The position numbers were made by a program, and so were the translations under genes. Positions 8,625 through 17,162 of a stretch of 64,000 nucleotides of DNA are shown here, one piece after another (positions within the stretch are counted from its first letter, which is position 1; every line of letters starts with the position of its first letter). This DNA comes from Acinetobacter sp. ANC 4470. Its GTDB lineage: Bacteria; Pseudomonadota; Gammaproteobacteria; Pseudomonadales; Moraxellaceae. The DNA lies in NCBI RefSeq assembly GCF_002135335.1, contig NZ_NEGC01000002.1, positions 62,001-126,000 on the forward strand, written 5' to 3'. The notes under the pieces are model-generated. The model made no database searches. It worked only from the letters and a program-made list of their open reading frames with translations, and was not told where the DNA came from.

Positions 8625-10322
8625 ATGATGTTAGCTGATCCAAGTAAAAAATATCGTCGCATGTATCAACGTGTAGACTTGCCAGATCGTCAATGGCCGA
8701 ATAAAGAAATCAATCAAGCGCCTATTTGGATGAGCACAGACCTTCGTGACGGTAACCAAGCAATTTTTGAGCCGATGGATCTTGAACAAAAATTCAAAAT
8801 GTTCCAAATGTTGGTGAAAATTGGCTTTAAACATATTGAAATTGGTTTCCCTTCTGCATCACAAGTTGACTTTGACTTCACCCGTAAATTGATTGAAGAA
8901 GGTCATATTCCAGATGACGTTTATATCGAGGTTTTGGTTCAGGCACGTGATCATTTAATTGAACGTACTTTTGAATCTTTAGCAGGTGCAAAACGTGCCA
9001 TCGTGCATATTTACAATTCAAACTCACCGACTTTCCGTGAAAAAGTCTTGAATGTTGATGTGGCTGGTGCCAAAAAATTAGCCATGAATGCGGCGACAAA
9101 AGTCAAAGAATACGCAGCACAATATCCAAATACGGACTGGATTTTCCAATACAGCCCTGAGTGTTTCACAGCAACTGAATTAGACGTCGCGAAAGATGTC
9201 TGTGATGCGGTCACTGAAATTTGGGAAGCATCTCCAACCAATAAAGTGATTTTAAACTTGCCAGCAACGGTTGAAGTTTCAGGTCCGCACGTCTATGCCG
9301 ATCAAATTGAATGGATGCACCGCAACTTACAACGTCGTGATGGCGTGATCATTTCGGTGCACTGTCATAACGACCGTGGCTGTGGTATTGCAGCTTCTGA
9401 ATTGGCGATTATGGCGGGTGCAGATCGTGTTGAAGGCTGTGTGTTTGGCAATGGCGAACGTACAGGTAATGTCGACGTTGCTGCAATTGCTTTAAATATG
9501 TATACCCAAGGTGTTGCACCTAACTTAGATTTTTCCAACATTAACGAAATCATTGCCACCATTGAAGAGTGTACAGGCTTACCTGTACATCCTCGTCATC
9601 CATACGCTGGTGACTTGGTCTTCACCGCATTCTCGGGTTCGCATCAAGATGCGATCAAGAAAGGCTTCGAGTTCCAGAAGAACCAAGACATGTGGGATAT
9701 GCCTTACTTACCAATCGATCCGAAAGATTTAGGTCGTGACTATGATGCGGTGATTCGCGTCAATTCACAGTCGGGTAAAGGCGGTATCGCTTACTTGTTA
9801 GAATCAAATTACAACGTGGTGTTGCCACGTCGTTTACAAATTGAATTCTCGCAAACAGTACAACAAGTCACTGATGAACAAGCCAAAGAAGTCACAGCAC
9901 AAGATATTTGGGCATTGTTCAAACAGAATTATGTTGCTGCTAAAGATGCACACTACTCTGTAAAAAACTATAGATTGTCTGACGAAAATGGCAGTCAAGT
10001 AATTGAATTAGATATCGAAATTAACAGTGAAACTCAACAATTGCGCGGTGAAGGCAATGGCCCAATTTCTGCAATCTTAAATGCACTTCAATTGCCTATT
10101 GATGTTTTAAGTTATGAAGAACGGAGTATCAGTTCTGGCGCACATGCCAAAGCTTTAGCCTTGATCGAACTTCAAGTCAAAGGTACAGGTAAATCTGCAT
10201 TTGGTGCTGGGGTTCATGACAACATCGTGACCTCTTCAATCGAAGCAATTATTGCATGTACCAACCGCTTGATTGAGCAAGGTGTACTTAGCACAGACCA
10301 AGTGATTGCTGCTGCGGTATAA
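8625..10322 (+). CDS. leuA: 2-isopropylmalate synthase
   Basis: The first committed enzyme of leucine synthesis: it condenses acetyl-CoA with 2-oxoisovalerate. At 565 residues it belongs to the longer type of the family. The catalytic TIM barrel contains STDLRDGNQ, EIGFPSASQVDFDF, the metal-binding VHCHNDRG and GNGERTGNVD. The C-terminal part (from about residue 430) is the LeuA dimer/regulatory domain that binds leucine for feedback control, with GEGNGPISA. AAGGAG lies seven bases before the ATG at 8625; a second ATG follows immediately. The gene appears to be transcribed alone and ends in a clear terminator. Confidence 0.95.
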   Translation: MMLADPSKKYRRMYQRVDLPDRQWPNKEINQAPIWMSTDLRDGNQAIFEPMDLEQKFKMFQMLVKIGFKHIEIGFPSASQVDFDFTRKLIEEGHIPDDVYIEVLVQARDHLIERTFESLAGAKRAIVHIYNSNSPTFREKVLNVDVAGAKKLAMNAATKVKEYAAQYPNTDWIFQYSPECFTATELDVAKDVCDAVTEIWEASPTNKVILNLPATVEVSGPHVYADQIEWMHRNLQRRDGVIISVHCHNDRGCGIAASELAIMAGADRVEGCVFGNGERTGNVDVAAIALNMYTQGVAPNLDFSNINEIIATIEECTGLPVHPRHPYAGDLVFTAFSGSHQDAIKKGFEFQKNQDMWDMPYLPIDPKDLGRDYDAVIRVNSQSGKGGIAYLLESNYNVVLPRRLQIEFSQTVQQVTDEQAKEVTAQDIWALFKQNYVAAKDAHYSVKNYRLSDENGSQVIELDIEINSETQQLRGEGNGPISAILNALQLPIDVLSYEERSISSGAHAKALALIELQVKGTGKSAFGAGVHDNIVTSSIEAIIACTNRLIEQGVLSTDQVIAAAV

Positions 10323-10360
10323 GTATTAGCACTAATATTTAGCACTAAAATGACTTTAGA

Positions 10361-10391
10361 AGGATACCCTCAAGTGGTATCCTTTTGTTTA
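10361..10391 (+). terminator. Terminator of leuA
   Basis: Stem AAGGATACC / GGTATCCTT with a 7-base loop, then TTGTTT. It overlaps the TTG where the metX frame first opens, which argues for the later GTG start of metX. Confidence 0.8.
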
Positions 10392-10423
10392 TACATTCTA
10401 AAGATTTAAGGCGAATTATTCCT

Positions 10424-11584
10424 GTGTCTTTTCCAGCTGACTCAGTGGGCCTCGTTGTCCCGCAAAAGTTCTCATTTGAAGAGCCGTTAGAGCTTGAATG
10501 TGGTCGTATACTGCCACGTTTCGAAATCATGGTTGAAACCTACGGTACACTGAATGCAGATAAATCCAATGCGATTCTGATTTGCCATGCGTTATCGGGG
10601 CATCATCATGCTGCAGGCTATCATCATGCTGATGATAAAAAAGCAGGCTGGTGGGATGCCTGTATAGGTCCGGGCAAAGCGATTGACACCTCTAAATTCT
10701 TTGTGGTTTCCCTGAATAATATTGGCGGTTGCAGTGGCTCAACGGGTCCAATATCACCCAATCCTGAAAATGACAATCGTCCTTATGGTCCAGATTTTCC
10801 ATTGGTGACAGTGCGTGACTGGGTTAAAACACAAGCGTTACTGTCCGATCGTTTAGGTATTGAGGTTTGGTATTCCATCATTGGTGGTTCACTCGGCGGC
10901 ATGCAGGCTTTGCAATGGTCGGTGGATTATCCTGATCGATTAAAAAATTGTGTCATTATTGCCAGTGCACCAAAACTCTCAGCACAAAATATTGCCTTTA
11001 ATGAAGTGGCGCGGCAGTCCATTTTATCTGATCCCGATTTCCATAACGGGCGCTATCTGGAAAATGACAGCTATCCGAAACGCGGCTTAATTTTGGCACG
11101 CATGGTCGGTCATATCACCTATTTATCTGAAGAGGCCATGAAACAGAAATTTGGCCGTGACTTAAAGTCAGGTAAATTTATGTATGGTTTTGACGTTGAG
11201 TTCCAAGTCGAAAGCTATTTGCGTTATCAAGGTGAGCAATTCAGCCGTAACTTTGATGCCAATACTTATCTGATTATGACCAAAGCCTTGGACTATTTTG
11301 ATCCAGCACGTGAATATGAATTGTCTTTAACCAAGGCAATGGCGAACACCAAATGCCGTTTCTTGGTGGTTTCCTTCACCACAGATTGGCGTTTTACTCC
11401 ACAGCGCTCACAAGAAATTGTCGATGCGCTAATCAGCAATCATAAACCGGTCAGTTATGTCGATATTGATGCAGAACAAGGTCACGATTCGTTCTTGTTC
11501 CCTATTCCGCTTTACGTGAAATCATTACGTGCATTTTTAGGTGGCGTAGAACATCTCGAAGCAACACCTAAGGAGCCTGTGTAA
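10424..11584 (+). CDS. metX: Homoserine O-acyltransferase (MetX family, probably O-succinyltransferase)
   Basis: The enzyme activates homoserine by O-acylation at the entry to methionine synthesis. It is an alpha/beta-hydrolase with the catalytic triad visible: Ser156 in GGSLGGMQ, Asp321 in FTTDWRF and His354 in EQGHDSF (numbered from the GTG at 10424, 386 residues). The GTG is preferred because [11 protein letters not shown] matches the family N-terminus and the upstream TTG lies in the leuA terminator. The family includes acetyl- and succinyl-transferases; Acinetobacter MetX proteins are usually assigned as succinyltransferases. metW follows with a one-base overlap (TAATG). Confidence 0.9.
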   Translation: MSFPADSVGLVVPQKFSFEEPLELECGRILPRFEIMVETYGTLNADKSNAILICHALSGHHHAAGYHHADDKKAGWWDACIGPGKAIDTSKFFVVSLNNIGGCSGSTGPISPNPENDNRPYGPDFPLVTVRDWVKTQALLSDRLGIEVWYSIIGGSLGGMQALQWSVDYPDRLKNCVIIASAPKLSAQNIAFNEVARQSILSDPDFHNGRYLENDSYPKRGLILARMVGHITYLSEEAMKQKFGRDLKSGKFMYGFDVEFQVESYLRYQGEQFSRNFDANTYLIMTKALDYFDPAREYELSLTKAMANTKCRFLVVSFTTDWRFTPQRSQEIVDALISNHKPVSYVDIDAEQGHDSFLFPIPLYVKSLRAFLGGVEHLEATPKEPV

Positions 11585-12177
11585 TGCGTATCGATCATCA
11601 ACTTGCTGAAAGATGGATTAAACCTGACTCTAGTGTGCTCGATTTGGGTTGTGGTGATGGCGAATTGCTGGCACATATGGGTAAAAAGCACAACATTCGT
11701 GCTTATGGGCTAGAAATCGATCAAGAAAAGATTGCAATTGCAGTCAGTCGAGGGTTAAATATTATTCAGCAAGACTTAAATCTTGGTTTAAGTCGCTTTG
11801 CAGACCAGTCTTTTGATTATGTGGTTATGGCTCAGGCTTTGCAGGCTGTAGATGCACCAGACGTATTATTACGTGATATGGTACGTGTGGGGAAACAAGC
11901 CATTATTACCTTTCCTAACTTTGCTCATTGGAAGACGCGTTCTTTCTTGGCTTTAAAGGGAATGATGCCGGTTTCAAATGCTTTACCGTACATGTGGTAT
12001 AACACACCGAATATCCACTTATGTACTTTCCGTGATTTTGAAGCACTTTGTGCTGAAAATAACATCCAGATTATTAATCGACTCGCTGTGAATGGGAACC
12101 AACAAGGTAGTTTACTCAGTAAACATGTTCCGAATCTATTTGGTGAAGTCGCTATTTATCGAGTGAGCGCACTATGA
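11584..12177 (+). CDS. metW: MetW, methionine-biosynthesis methyltransferase-like partner of MetX
   Basis: A 197-residue protein with a class I SAM-binding fold. The glycine-rich loop is LDLGCGDGELL (about residues 18-28), followed by the acidic residue of beta-2 in YGLEIDQEK. MetW is regularly encoded after metX in proteobacteria, where it is needed for or stimulates MetX activity. Its own catalytic activity is not established. The start overlaps the metX stop by one base, and its stop overlaps the next gene by four, so the three genes form one translationally coupled unit. Confidence 0.9.
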   Translation: MRIDHQLAERWIKPDSSVLDLGCGDGELLAHMGKKHNIRAYGLEIDQEKIAIAVSRGLNIIQQDLNLGLSRFADQSFDYVVMAQALQAVDAPDVLLRDMVRVGKQAIITFPNFAHWKTRSFLALKGMMPVSNALPYMWYNTPNIHLCTFRDFEALCAENNIQIINRLAVNGNQQGSLLSKHVPNLFGEVAIYRVSAL

Positions 12178-12761
12178 AAAAAATATTACTCAGCACACTA
12201 TTGGTTGGATTTTTTAGTATTCAAGCCCATGCGGATTATGTTGCTTCTACACCTTCTGTTTCCAGTCAGGCTGCACAATATTCTGTAATGGATATTAATA
12301 GTCTGATTAAATCGGCTAAATCTGGTCAAGCGGGTGCACAATTCTATTTAGCAACCAAATACCAGCATGGCAAAGATATTCAACAAGATGAAAAGCAAGC
12401 CTTTACTTGGTATAAGGCCGCTGCGGATCAAGGCATTTCTGCTGCTCAATTGAATGTGGGCCGTATGCTGGCTGATGGTGTCGGTACTAAAAAAGATGAA
12501 ACTTTAGCCCGTAAATATTTTGAAAAAGCAGCCAGCCACGGCGACAACCGCGCCAGCTTTAACCTCGCAATGATGGAAGAGCAAAAGAAAAATTACGTGG
12601 GTGCATACCAATGGTATGAGCTTTCAACCCGTGATGGCATGCTCGACAACAAAGTGATTTCACTGTCTGAAGGTAAAAAAACCGCTTTAGCCGCAAACTT
12701 AAGCCAAGACCAAATTCGTATGGCGCGTGACCGTGCCGACAAATGGATTCAAGCGCAATAA
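12174..12761 (+). CDS. Secreted Sel1-repeat protein
   Basis: A 195-residue protein with an N-terminal signal peptide (MKKILLSTLLVGFFSIQAHA). Two clear Sel1-like (TPR-related) repeats follow: AGAQFYLATKYQHGKD with DEKQAFTWYKAAADQG, and AAQLNVGRMLADGVG with ETLARKYFEKAASHG. A third, weaker one contains NLAMMEEQKKNYVGAYQWYEL. Such repeats mediate protein contacts. The target is unknown, and the coupling to metW (ATGA overlap) may reflect only compact gene packing. It probably acts in the periplasm. A strong terminator follows. Confidence 0.82.
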   Translation: MKKILLSTLLVGFFSIQAHADYVASTPSVSSQAAQYSVMDINSLIKSAKSGQAGAQFYLATKYQHGKDIQQDEKQAFTWYKAAADQGISAAQLNVGRMLADGVGTKKDETLARKYFEKAASHGDNRASFNLAMMEEQKKNYVGAYQWYELSTRDGMLDNKVISLSEGKKTALAANLSQDQIRMARDRADKWIQAQ

Positions 12762-12780
12762 TATTGCACTGATTCTAGAC

Positions 12781-12802
12781 AGCACCTTCGGGTGCTTTTT
12801 TA
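12781..12802 (+). terminator. Terminator of the metX-metW-sel1 unit
   Basis: AGCACC / GGTGCT with a stable TTCG tetraloop and a run of six T. Confidence 0.9.
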
Positions 12803-12873
12803 TGGGCTAATGATTCGTGAGTACATATTTCAGGTAAAATCAGCTCAATTTTTAAAGATTAGAGTTTTTGATC

Positions 12874-13503
12874 ATGTCTACACAAGATTGGTTATCTCAG
12901 GGGACACTTGTCCTTGCCAGCAATAACAAAGGGAAAATTGCTGAATTTGAAAAATTATTTGCTGGGCTTAATCTTCCTGTTGAAGTGATTGCTCAAGGTA
13001 AGTTGAATATTGATGATGCCATCGAAGACGGATTAAGCTTTGTTGAAAATGCCATTATTAAAGCCCGTCATGCCTCAAAAATTTCTGGCAAACCAGCCAT
13101 TGCCGATGACTCAGGTATTTGTGTTCCCGTACTCGGTGGCGCACCTGGCATCTACTCTGCACGCTATGCAGGTGACCATGGCAATGATGCTGCCAATAAT
13201 GAAAAACTGTTAGCAGACCTTAAACCTTTGCGTAAAGATGGCGAAGCAATTGAAGGTATGTTTGTTTGTGTACTTGCACTGGTTCAACATGCAGAAGATC
13301 CTCTGCCACAAATTTTCCAAGGCATTTGGACAGGCGAAGTTTTAGAACAAGCACGTGGTGAAAATGGTTTTGGTTATGACCCCTTGTTCTGGTTACCTGA
13401 AGTGGGGATCTCAAGTGCAGAAATGTCGAAAGAAGATAAAAATAAAATAAGCCATCGCGGGCAAGCGATGCAGTTGTTTAAAGCGAGCTTGGAGAATCAT
13501 TAA
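12874..13503 (+). CDS. rdgB: dITP/XTP pyrophosphatase (RdgB/HAM1 family)
   Basis: The enzyme removes non-canonical purine nucleotides (ITP, dITP, XTP) by hydrolysis to the monophosphate and pyrophosphate. All family motifs are present in about 209 residues: ASNNKGKIAEF (substrate and metal loop), ADDSGICV (catalytic Asp), APGIYSARYAG, GFGYDPLFW and ISHRGQAM. The frame opens at a TTG at 12868, but the ATG at 12874 gives the normal start MSTQDWLSQG. The gene follows a terminator and stands alone, with its own terminator-like hairpin at 13573. Confidence 0.95.
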   Translation: MSTQDWLSQGTLVLASNNKGKIAEFEKLFAGLNLPVEVIAQGKLNIDDAIEDGLSFVENAIIKARHASKISGKPAIADDSGICVPVLGGAPGIYSARYAGDHGNDAANNEKLLADLKPLRKDGEAIEGMFVCVLALVQHAEDPLPQIFQGIWTGEVLEQARGENGFGYDPLFWLPEVGISSAEMSKEDKNKISHRGQAMQLFKASLENH

Positions 13504-13572
13504 GCATTACGCCCTTACAATCTTGCTGCTCACCCTGTTTAGGCAAAAAAAGCCCCTCTTTTTAAAGTAATA

Positions 13573-13606
13573 CCAGTCAGTTAAGAAATTGACTGGCTTT
13601 TTTATT
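13573..13606 (+). terminator. Terminator-like hairpin downstream of rdgB
   Basis: Stem CCAGTCA / TGACTGG with loop GTTAAGAAAT and a T-rich run. A nearly identical hairpin lies at 39566, see the repeat entries. Confidence 0.7.
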
Positions 13607-13661
13607 TTAAATTCATAATGTTATTCGATACGCGGAAATGTCATCCGCAACTGTTCGAGGC
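13576..13661. repeat. Dispersed repeat, copy A
   Basis: The segment from GTCAGTTAAGA through TCATCCGCAACT is shared, with small differences, by 39570-39640. The two copies follow unrelated genes (rdgB and a short-chain dehydrogenase). Whether it is mobile or a spreading terminator-linked sequence cannot be decided here. Confidence 0.55.
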
Positions 13662-13770
13662 AAGACTACTTTGAAAACGTAAGTTTCTGCGATTAATTGA
13701 TTAATAAAAAATATTTGACGAGTTTTGCGGATGACAATGCCTTTGGTTACTTTGGGCTTATCCAAAGTAA
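13640..13770. repeat. Inverted repeats in the rdgB-tatA gap
   Basis: A perfect 11-bp inverted repeat, GTCATCCGCAA (13640-13650) and TTGCGGATGAC (13725-13735), is followed by a hairpin of 9 bp (TTACTTTGG / CCAAAGTAA, 13747-13770). No gene explains them. They may be the ends of a small decayed element. Confidence 0.5.
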
Positions 13771-13838
13771 TAAATGAACTCCAAGTGTTAGATTTAAAAT
13801 GATAAGACTCCGTCGTGAATAACTAAAAAGCTAAGGGG

Positions 13839-14012
13839 TTAATTGTAAAACCCCTTACATGCCTGATAAAACACCATGTTGTAAATAATCACAACGGGCA
13901 TAAAAATCCGTGCCAATAGGCTCGCGAATAGTGATTTTAAACGTGTTGAAAATTGGCTTGAAGCAAGTCCCCAGCCACATAAAAAGCCAAAAAGTGGTAA
14001 CAGCAAAGCCAC
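13839..14012 (-). pseudogene. Truncated N-terminus of a membrane permease (AEC-like)
   Basis: Minus-strand frame of 57 codons from a GTG at 14012, with AGGA seven bases upstream and an in-frame stop just before it. The peptide starts VALLLPLFGFLCGWGLA and continues LLARIFMPVVIIYNMVFYQ, a hydrophobic two-helix start resembling AEC-family transporters. The frame then ends abruptly in CKGFYN, about a fifth of a normal transporter. The genuine ribosome-binding site and transporter-like N-terminus suggest the 5' end of a gene whose remainder was deleted. The family assignment is tentative. Confidence 0.5.
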
Positions 14013-14166
14013 AACATCATCCTAAATACTCAATATAAATATGCTAGCACTGAATCAAACACAACAGCAGGTCTAATCTCTGTTGTCTTTAAACTGCAAT
14101 TTTTCAGTCACATTGCTGTCATGGCAAAATGTTCAGATGGTACTCAACAAAACATGAGTAAAGAAC

Positions 14167-14400
14167 ATGGCAGGACTATCGATTTGGCACGTTGTGATTT
14201 TCGCAATTGTGGTGATTTTATTATTTGGTACATCTAAACTCAAAAATTTAGGTAAAGATGTAGGTGGTGCCGTTAAAGATTTTAAAAAGTCGATTAAGGA
14301 AGATGAAGCTGCAACATCCGCTTTAAATGAACCTAAAACGATTGAACATCAAAACACGCATGCCGATGTCAATTCCACGGTAAAAACACATTCAGGCTAA
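14167..14400 (+). CDS. tatA: Sec-independent translocase subunit TatA
   Basis: A 77-residue pore subunit of the twin-arginine translocase, which exports folded proteins. It has the N-terminal membrane helix ([18 protein letters not shown]), the hinge [20 protein letters not shown] and an amphipathic helix followed by a hydrophilic tail, all normal for TatA. tatB starts six bases after its stop, and tatC overlaps tatB. The PhoX-like protein at 17163 is a likely client. Confidence 0.93.
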   Translation: MAGLSIWHVVIFAIVVILLFGTSKLKNLGKDVGGAVKDFKKSIKEDEAATSALNEPKTIEHQNTHADVNSTVKTHSG

Positions 14401-14406
14401 AACGTT

Positions 14407-14874
14407 ATGCTTAATATTGGTATGACTGAACTGCTGGCATTCGGCATCATTTCTTTATTGGTGCTCGGGCCAGATAAGCTTCCAGAAGCTGCGCGCTTTG
14501 CTGGGAAATGGTACGGTAAAATCAAACGTATGATCAGCAGTGTGCAAAATGATATTGACCGCGAATTGCGTTTATCTGAACTACGGGAACAGATGCAAAA
14601 TGAAATGCAGCGGATTCAAGAGCTTGAGCAGAAGATGCAAGCTCAAATGCATGAACTACAACAACAATCACAGCCTGCAATAGAAAAACAATTACCAAAC
14701 GCAGTGCCTCATAATAAGAATACTCCCATCCTTTATATTTTTATCAAACAACCTCAGCCCACGTCGGTTTACTTAAATGCACAAGCGTCTTGTCAAACTG
14801 CAATCTCAGCAAAACAGCGCTTAAACATGACACCTGCAACCTCGCAATTAAACGAATTTAAGGTGGCTGTATGA
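14407..14874 (+). CDS. tatB: Sec-independent translocase subunit TatB
   Basis: The 155-residue protein carries the TatB N-terminus: helix MLNIGMTELLAFGIISLLVLGPDKLPEAARFAGKW with the conserved Glu in the membrane segment and the LGPDKLPE hinge. A long coiled amphipathic region rich in Glu, Gln and Met (residues 45-100) follows. With TatC it forms the twin-arginine signal receptor. The last 50 residues (from about PILYIFIKQ) are low in charge and do not look like a typical TatB tail. The stop overlaps the tatC start by four bases. Confidence 0.92.
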   Translation: MLNIGMTELLAFGIISLLVLGPDKLPEAARFAGKWYGKIKRMISSVQNDIDRELRLSELREQMQNEMQRIQELEQKMQAQMHELQQQSQPAIEKQLPNAVPHNKNTPILYIFIKQPQPTSVYLNAQASCQTAISAKQRLNMTPATSQLNEFKVAV

Positions 14875-15653
14875 ATACCCCTGTAGAAAGCCCATTAGCT
14901 GTTACCCTTATAGAGAATAAAGCATCATCGAATCTCGAAGAGATGCCGATTACACGACATCTTATGGTTTTGCGTCAGCATTTATTTAAAATTGTGGGCT
15001 TATTGATTGTCCTGTTTTTTTGCTTACTGCCTTTTGCCAATCAAACCTATCAACTGTTGTCTGAGCCTTTACGTGCACAGCTCCCAGTTAGCTCCTCCAT
15101 GATTGCGACCGATGTCACAGCAACATTTATGGCACCGTTTAAATTAAATTTCTTTGTTGCTTTGATGTTGGCTATGCCGTTCATTATTTATCAACTGTGG
15201 AGCTTCGTAAAACCTGCACTCTATGAGAAAGAAAAAACCTTAGCGATGCCATTATTGCTTGGCAGCATTGGTTTATTTTACGCAGGTATTGCCTTTGCAT
15301 ACTGTGTTGCACTGCCGTCCATTCTACATTTTTTCATTAGTGTTTCGCCCGAAACGGTCGCACCAATGACCGACATTAACAGTTACTTAGCCTTCTGTCT
15401 AAAACTGTTTTTGGTGTTTGGTTTTACCTTTGAGATCCCAATTGTGACCTTACTCCTCATTTTAATCGGACTGGTTTCAACCCAACAATTAGTGGAAAAA
15501 CGGCGCTTTATTGTGGTCGGCTGTTTCTTTGTCGCCATGTTTGTCACCCCACCCGATGCTATTTCCATGATCATGCTCGCAATACCCATGTGGTTATTAT
15601 TCGAAATAGGTTTGTTCTTTGGCAAATTGATTGAAAAACGGCGCATCGCTTAG
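14871..15653 (+). CDS. tatC: Sec-independent translocase subunit TatC
   Basis: A 260-residue inner-membrane protein with six predicted membrane helices. It begins with the conserved cytoplasmic segment MPITRHLMVLRQHLFK, a TatC-type LxELRxR-like start. The family segments FFVALMLAMPFIIYQLW, FVKPALYEKEK and FGFTFEIPIV are present. It binds the twin-arginine signal together with TatB. The TAG stop is formed by TA plus the first G of a repeat end (GGGTCTGTTGA), so the C-terminus may have been set by an insertion at this exact site. Confidence 0.93.
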   Translation: MNTPVESPLAVTLIENKASSNLEEMPITRHLMVLRQHLFKIVGLLIVLFFCLLPFANQTYQLLSEPLRAQLPVSSSMIATDVTATFMAPFKLNFFVALMLAMPFIIYQLWSFVKPALYEKEKTLAMPLLLGSIGLFYAGIAFAYCVALPSILHFFISVSPETVAPMTDINSYLAFCLKLFLVFGFTFEIPIVTLLLILIGLVSTQQLVEKRRFIVVGCFFVAMFVTPPDAISMIMLAIPMWLLFEIGLFFGKLIEKRRIA

Positions 15654-15693
15654 GGTCTGTTGATATTTCAGCTATACATTGCGTTATTAACTA
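15653..15693. repeat. Solo MITE end at the 3' end of tatC
   Basis: Starting at the G of the tatC stop codon, about 38 of 41 bases match the reverse complement of the right end of the MITE at 41964-42228 (GGGTCTGTTGATATTTCAGC and beyond). It is preceded by TA, the same flanking dinucleotide as at the full element. The match stops abruptly at about 15693. No second end is seen within the next kilobase, so this is a truncated or recombined copy. Confidence 0.75.
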
Positions 15694-15875
15694 CCCCCGA
15701 ATCGCGGGTAAGAAAAAACTTGAAAAAGTGGTTACTAGAGCCATCCGTTGAGCTACCACGCTAAGCTCACAACTCTAGTAACTATATATTTGCGCCATAT
15801 ATGGCTCATAATCACTTAGTCTGTGTTATTAATGATTTTTTCAGACATTTAAAGCGACCTATTGCAAATTTCTAA
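15694..15875. repeat. Structured repeat R1
   Basis: Diverged copy of the sequence at 16484-16680. Shared landmarks in the same order are CCCGAATCGC, GTAAGAAA/ATAAGAAA, TTGAAAAA, the palindrome-containing CCATATATGGCTCATA and TCTGTGTT followed by TTTTTTCAGA. R1 can fold through a perfect 10-bp inverted repeat, GTTACTAGAG (15731-15740) and CTCTAGTAAC (15773-15782). The rest of 15654-16154 shows no other gene. Confidence 0.6.
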
Positions 15876-16154
15876 AAGAAAACCACAACCGTCTTAGAAT
15901 ACCGTCTACCCTACTTAATATTTCGGAGACTGCACTCATCCGAACTCAGTATAAATACCTATATTTCAATAACTTAAAATCATTTTCATGATTAAAACAG
16001 AATACAAACCATTTGGTTAAAACTTCTGCTGTGTTATCAACGAGTAAATTATGAAATTGAATAAATTATTTTAAGTATTGTAAATTATGTCTTAAAAATC
16101 GAGTTAACTCTGTGTATTATTAAATTTAATATTTTAAATAAGGTAATAAAAATA

Positions 16155-16475
16155 ATGAAAACTATACGTTTTATTTTATTAAGTTCAATTTGTATATCTT
16201 ACACTGCTCATGCCAGCTCAGAGGAGGCATGGAAAAAACATGATCAGAATATTAAAACTGCTTGTATTAAGGCGAGCCAGTTAAAAAATACAAAGGTAGT
16301 CAGTGACATTATGTTATTTGATGATCGTGTGGGGTATTCAGCTATAGTTTTAGAGGGTCGCTATCCTCAAGCACATATGAAGAATAAGCTTGGACGTGAA
16401 TTATGTTTATGGCAGAAATCTAAACAAAAAGCTTCAATCACTGAAGCAGATACCCTATTAAAATTAAAAAAGTAA
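16155..16475 (+). CDS. Small secreted protein of unknown function
   Basis: A 106-residue protein with a typical signal peptide (MKTIRFILLSSICISYTAHA, cleavage near residue 21). The mature part begins SSEEAWKKHDQNI and contains two Cys (TACIKAS, LCLWQKS) that could form a disulfide, plus LFDDRVGYSAIVLEGRYP. Similar hypothetical proteins are familiar in Acinetobacter but I know of no assigned function. It stands alone, between repeats R1 and R2, in AT-rich DNA. Exported to the periplasm; nothing more can be claimed. Confidence 0.7.
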   Translation: MKTIRFILLSSICISYTAHASSEEAWKKHDQNIKTACIKASQLKNTKVVSDIMLFDDRVGYSAIVLEGRYPQAHMKNKLGRELCLWQKSKQKASITEADTLLKLKK

Positions 16476-16483
16476 ACGAATGA

Positions 16484-16680
16484 TCTAATAACCCGAATCG
16501 CCGATAAGAAATGTATTTGAAAAATGATCGTTAGAAGCTATTAGGAAGTTACTCCCCCCTAAAATTTTAACGACCATGTACCTGTACCATATATGGCTCA
16601 TACTGGACTATTCTGTGTTGCTGATGACTTTTTTCAGAAATTCGAGTCAATTTATTGAAAAAATTTAAAACAACAGAGCA
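16484..16680. repeat. Structured repeat R2
   Basis: Second copy of the R1 family on the other side of the small secreted protein gene. It keeps CCCGAATCGC, CCATATATGGCTCATA and the TTTTTTCAGA end. The inner stem differs in sequence but can still form (ATCGTTA near 16527 with TAACGA near 16568), as if pairing were conserved rather than sequence. Confidence 0.55.
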
Positions 16681-16786
16681 ATTTTTCGAGATTTCGATCA
16701 GCTCAGCTTTTTCTTTCAGAAATTATGTTTATTGCTATTTAGTATAATGGTTGAGTAGCTTGCGGATGGATTGAAAGTAAAAAATC

Positions 16787-17074
16787 TATGCTGATCGGGG
16801 CTATATCAGTTAGGATTTAAAGTTGAAAATTAAAGTTCAAGCCATTAAATTGGTTATATATCAGCGTAAAAATATGCAATTAGTTCAATAATCCAAAGCA
16901 GATAAATATAACTAAAGGCAGCGTAATAAAATAAAGAAGCTATTCAATTTACTAAAAGGTCGCAACTAGTCATAAGTCAATATCGCAGCATTGCAGGTTT
17001 TGGCAGGAATTTATGCCTCATTATGTGCTGATCAGTTATGTCATCAAAATAAGCCAATAATTTCATTGATCTGA
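16787..17074 (+). pseudogene. Decayed transposase C-terminus (IS982-like, tentative)
   Basis: No frame is open, but conceptual pieces resemble the end of a DDE transposase: YADRGYIS, then IKLVIYQRKNMQ, then, after frame changes and stops, LQVLAGIYASLCADQLC. The order (acidic residue in DxGY, basic VKxxKNM-like segment, hydrophobic LAGxxA tail) recalls IS982-family enzymes. No terminal inverted repeats were found around it. It lies between repeat R2 and the phoX gene; the remaining bases up to 17162 show nothing else. Confidence 0.4.
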
Positions 17075-17162
17075 AATATTAACTTCACCCCCCTGTCATA
17101 TTCGCTCTTTACTTTATGTGTAACTTTCTAAAAACAACCAAGCTTATTCGCTAGGAACACAT

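Noticed and set aside
17091..17112. Pho box before the phoX-like gene
   Set aside because: Only one half-site (CTGTCAT) is present; the bases where the second half should be match at about one position.
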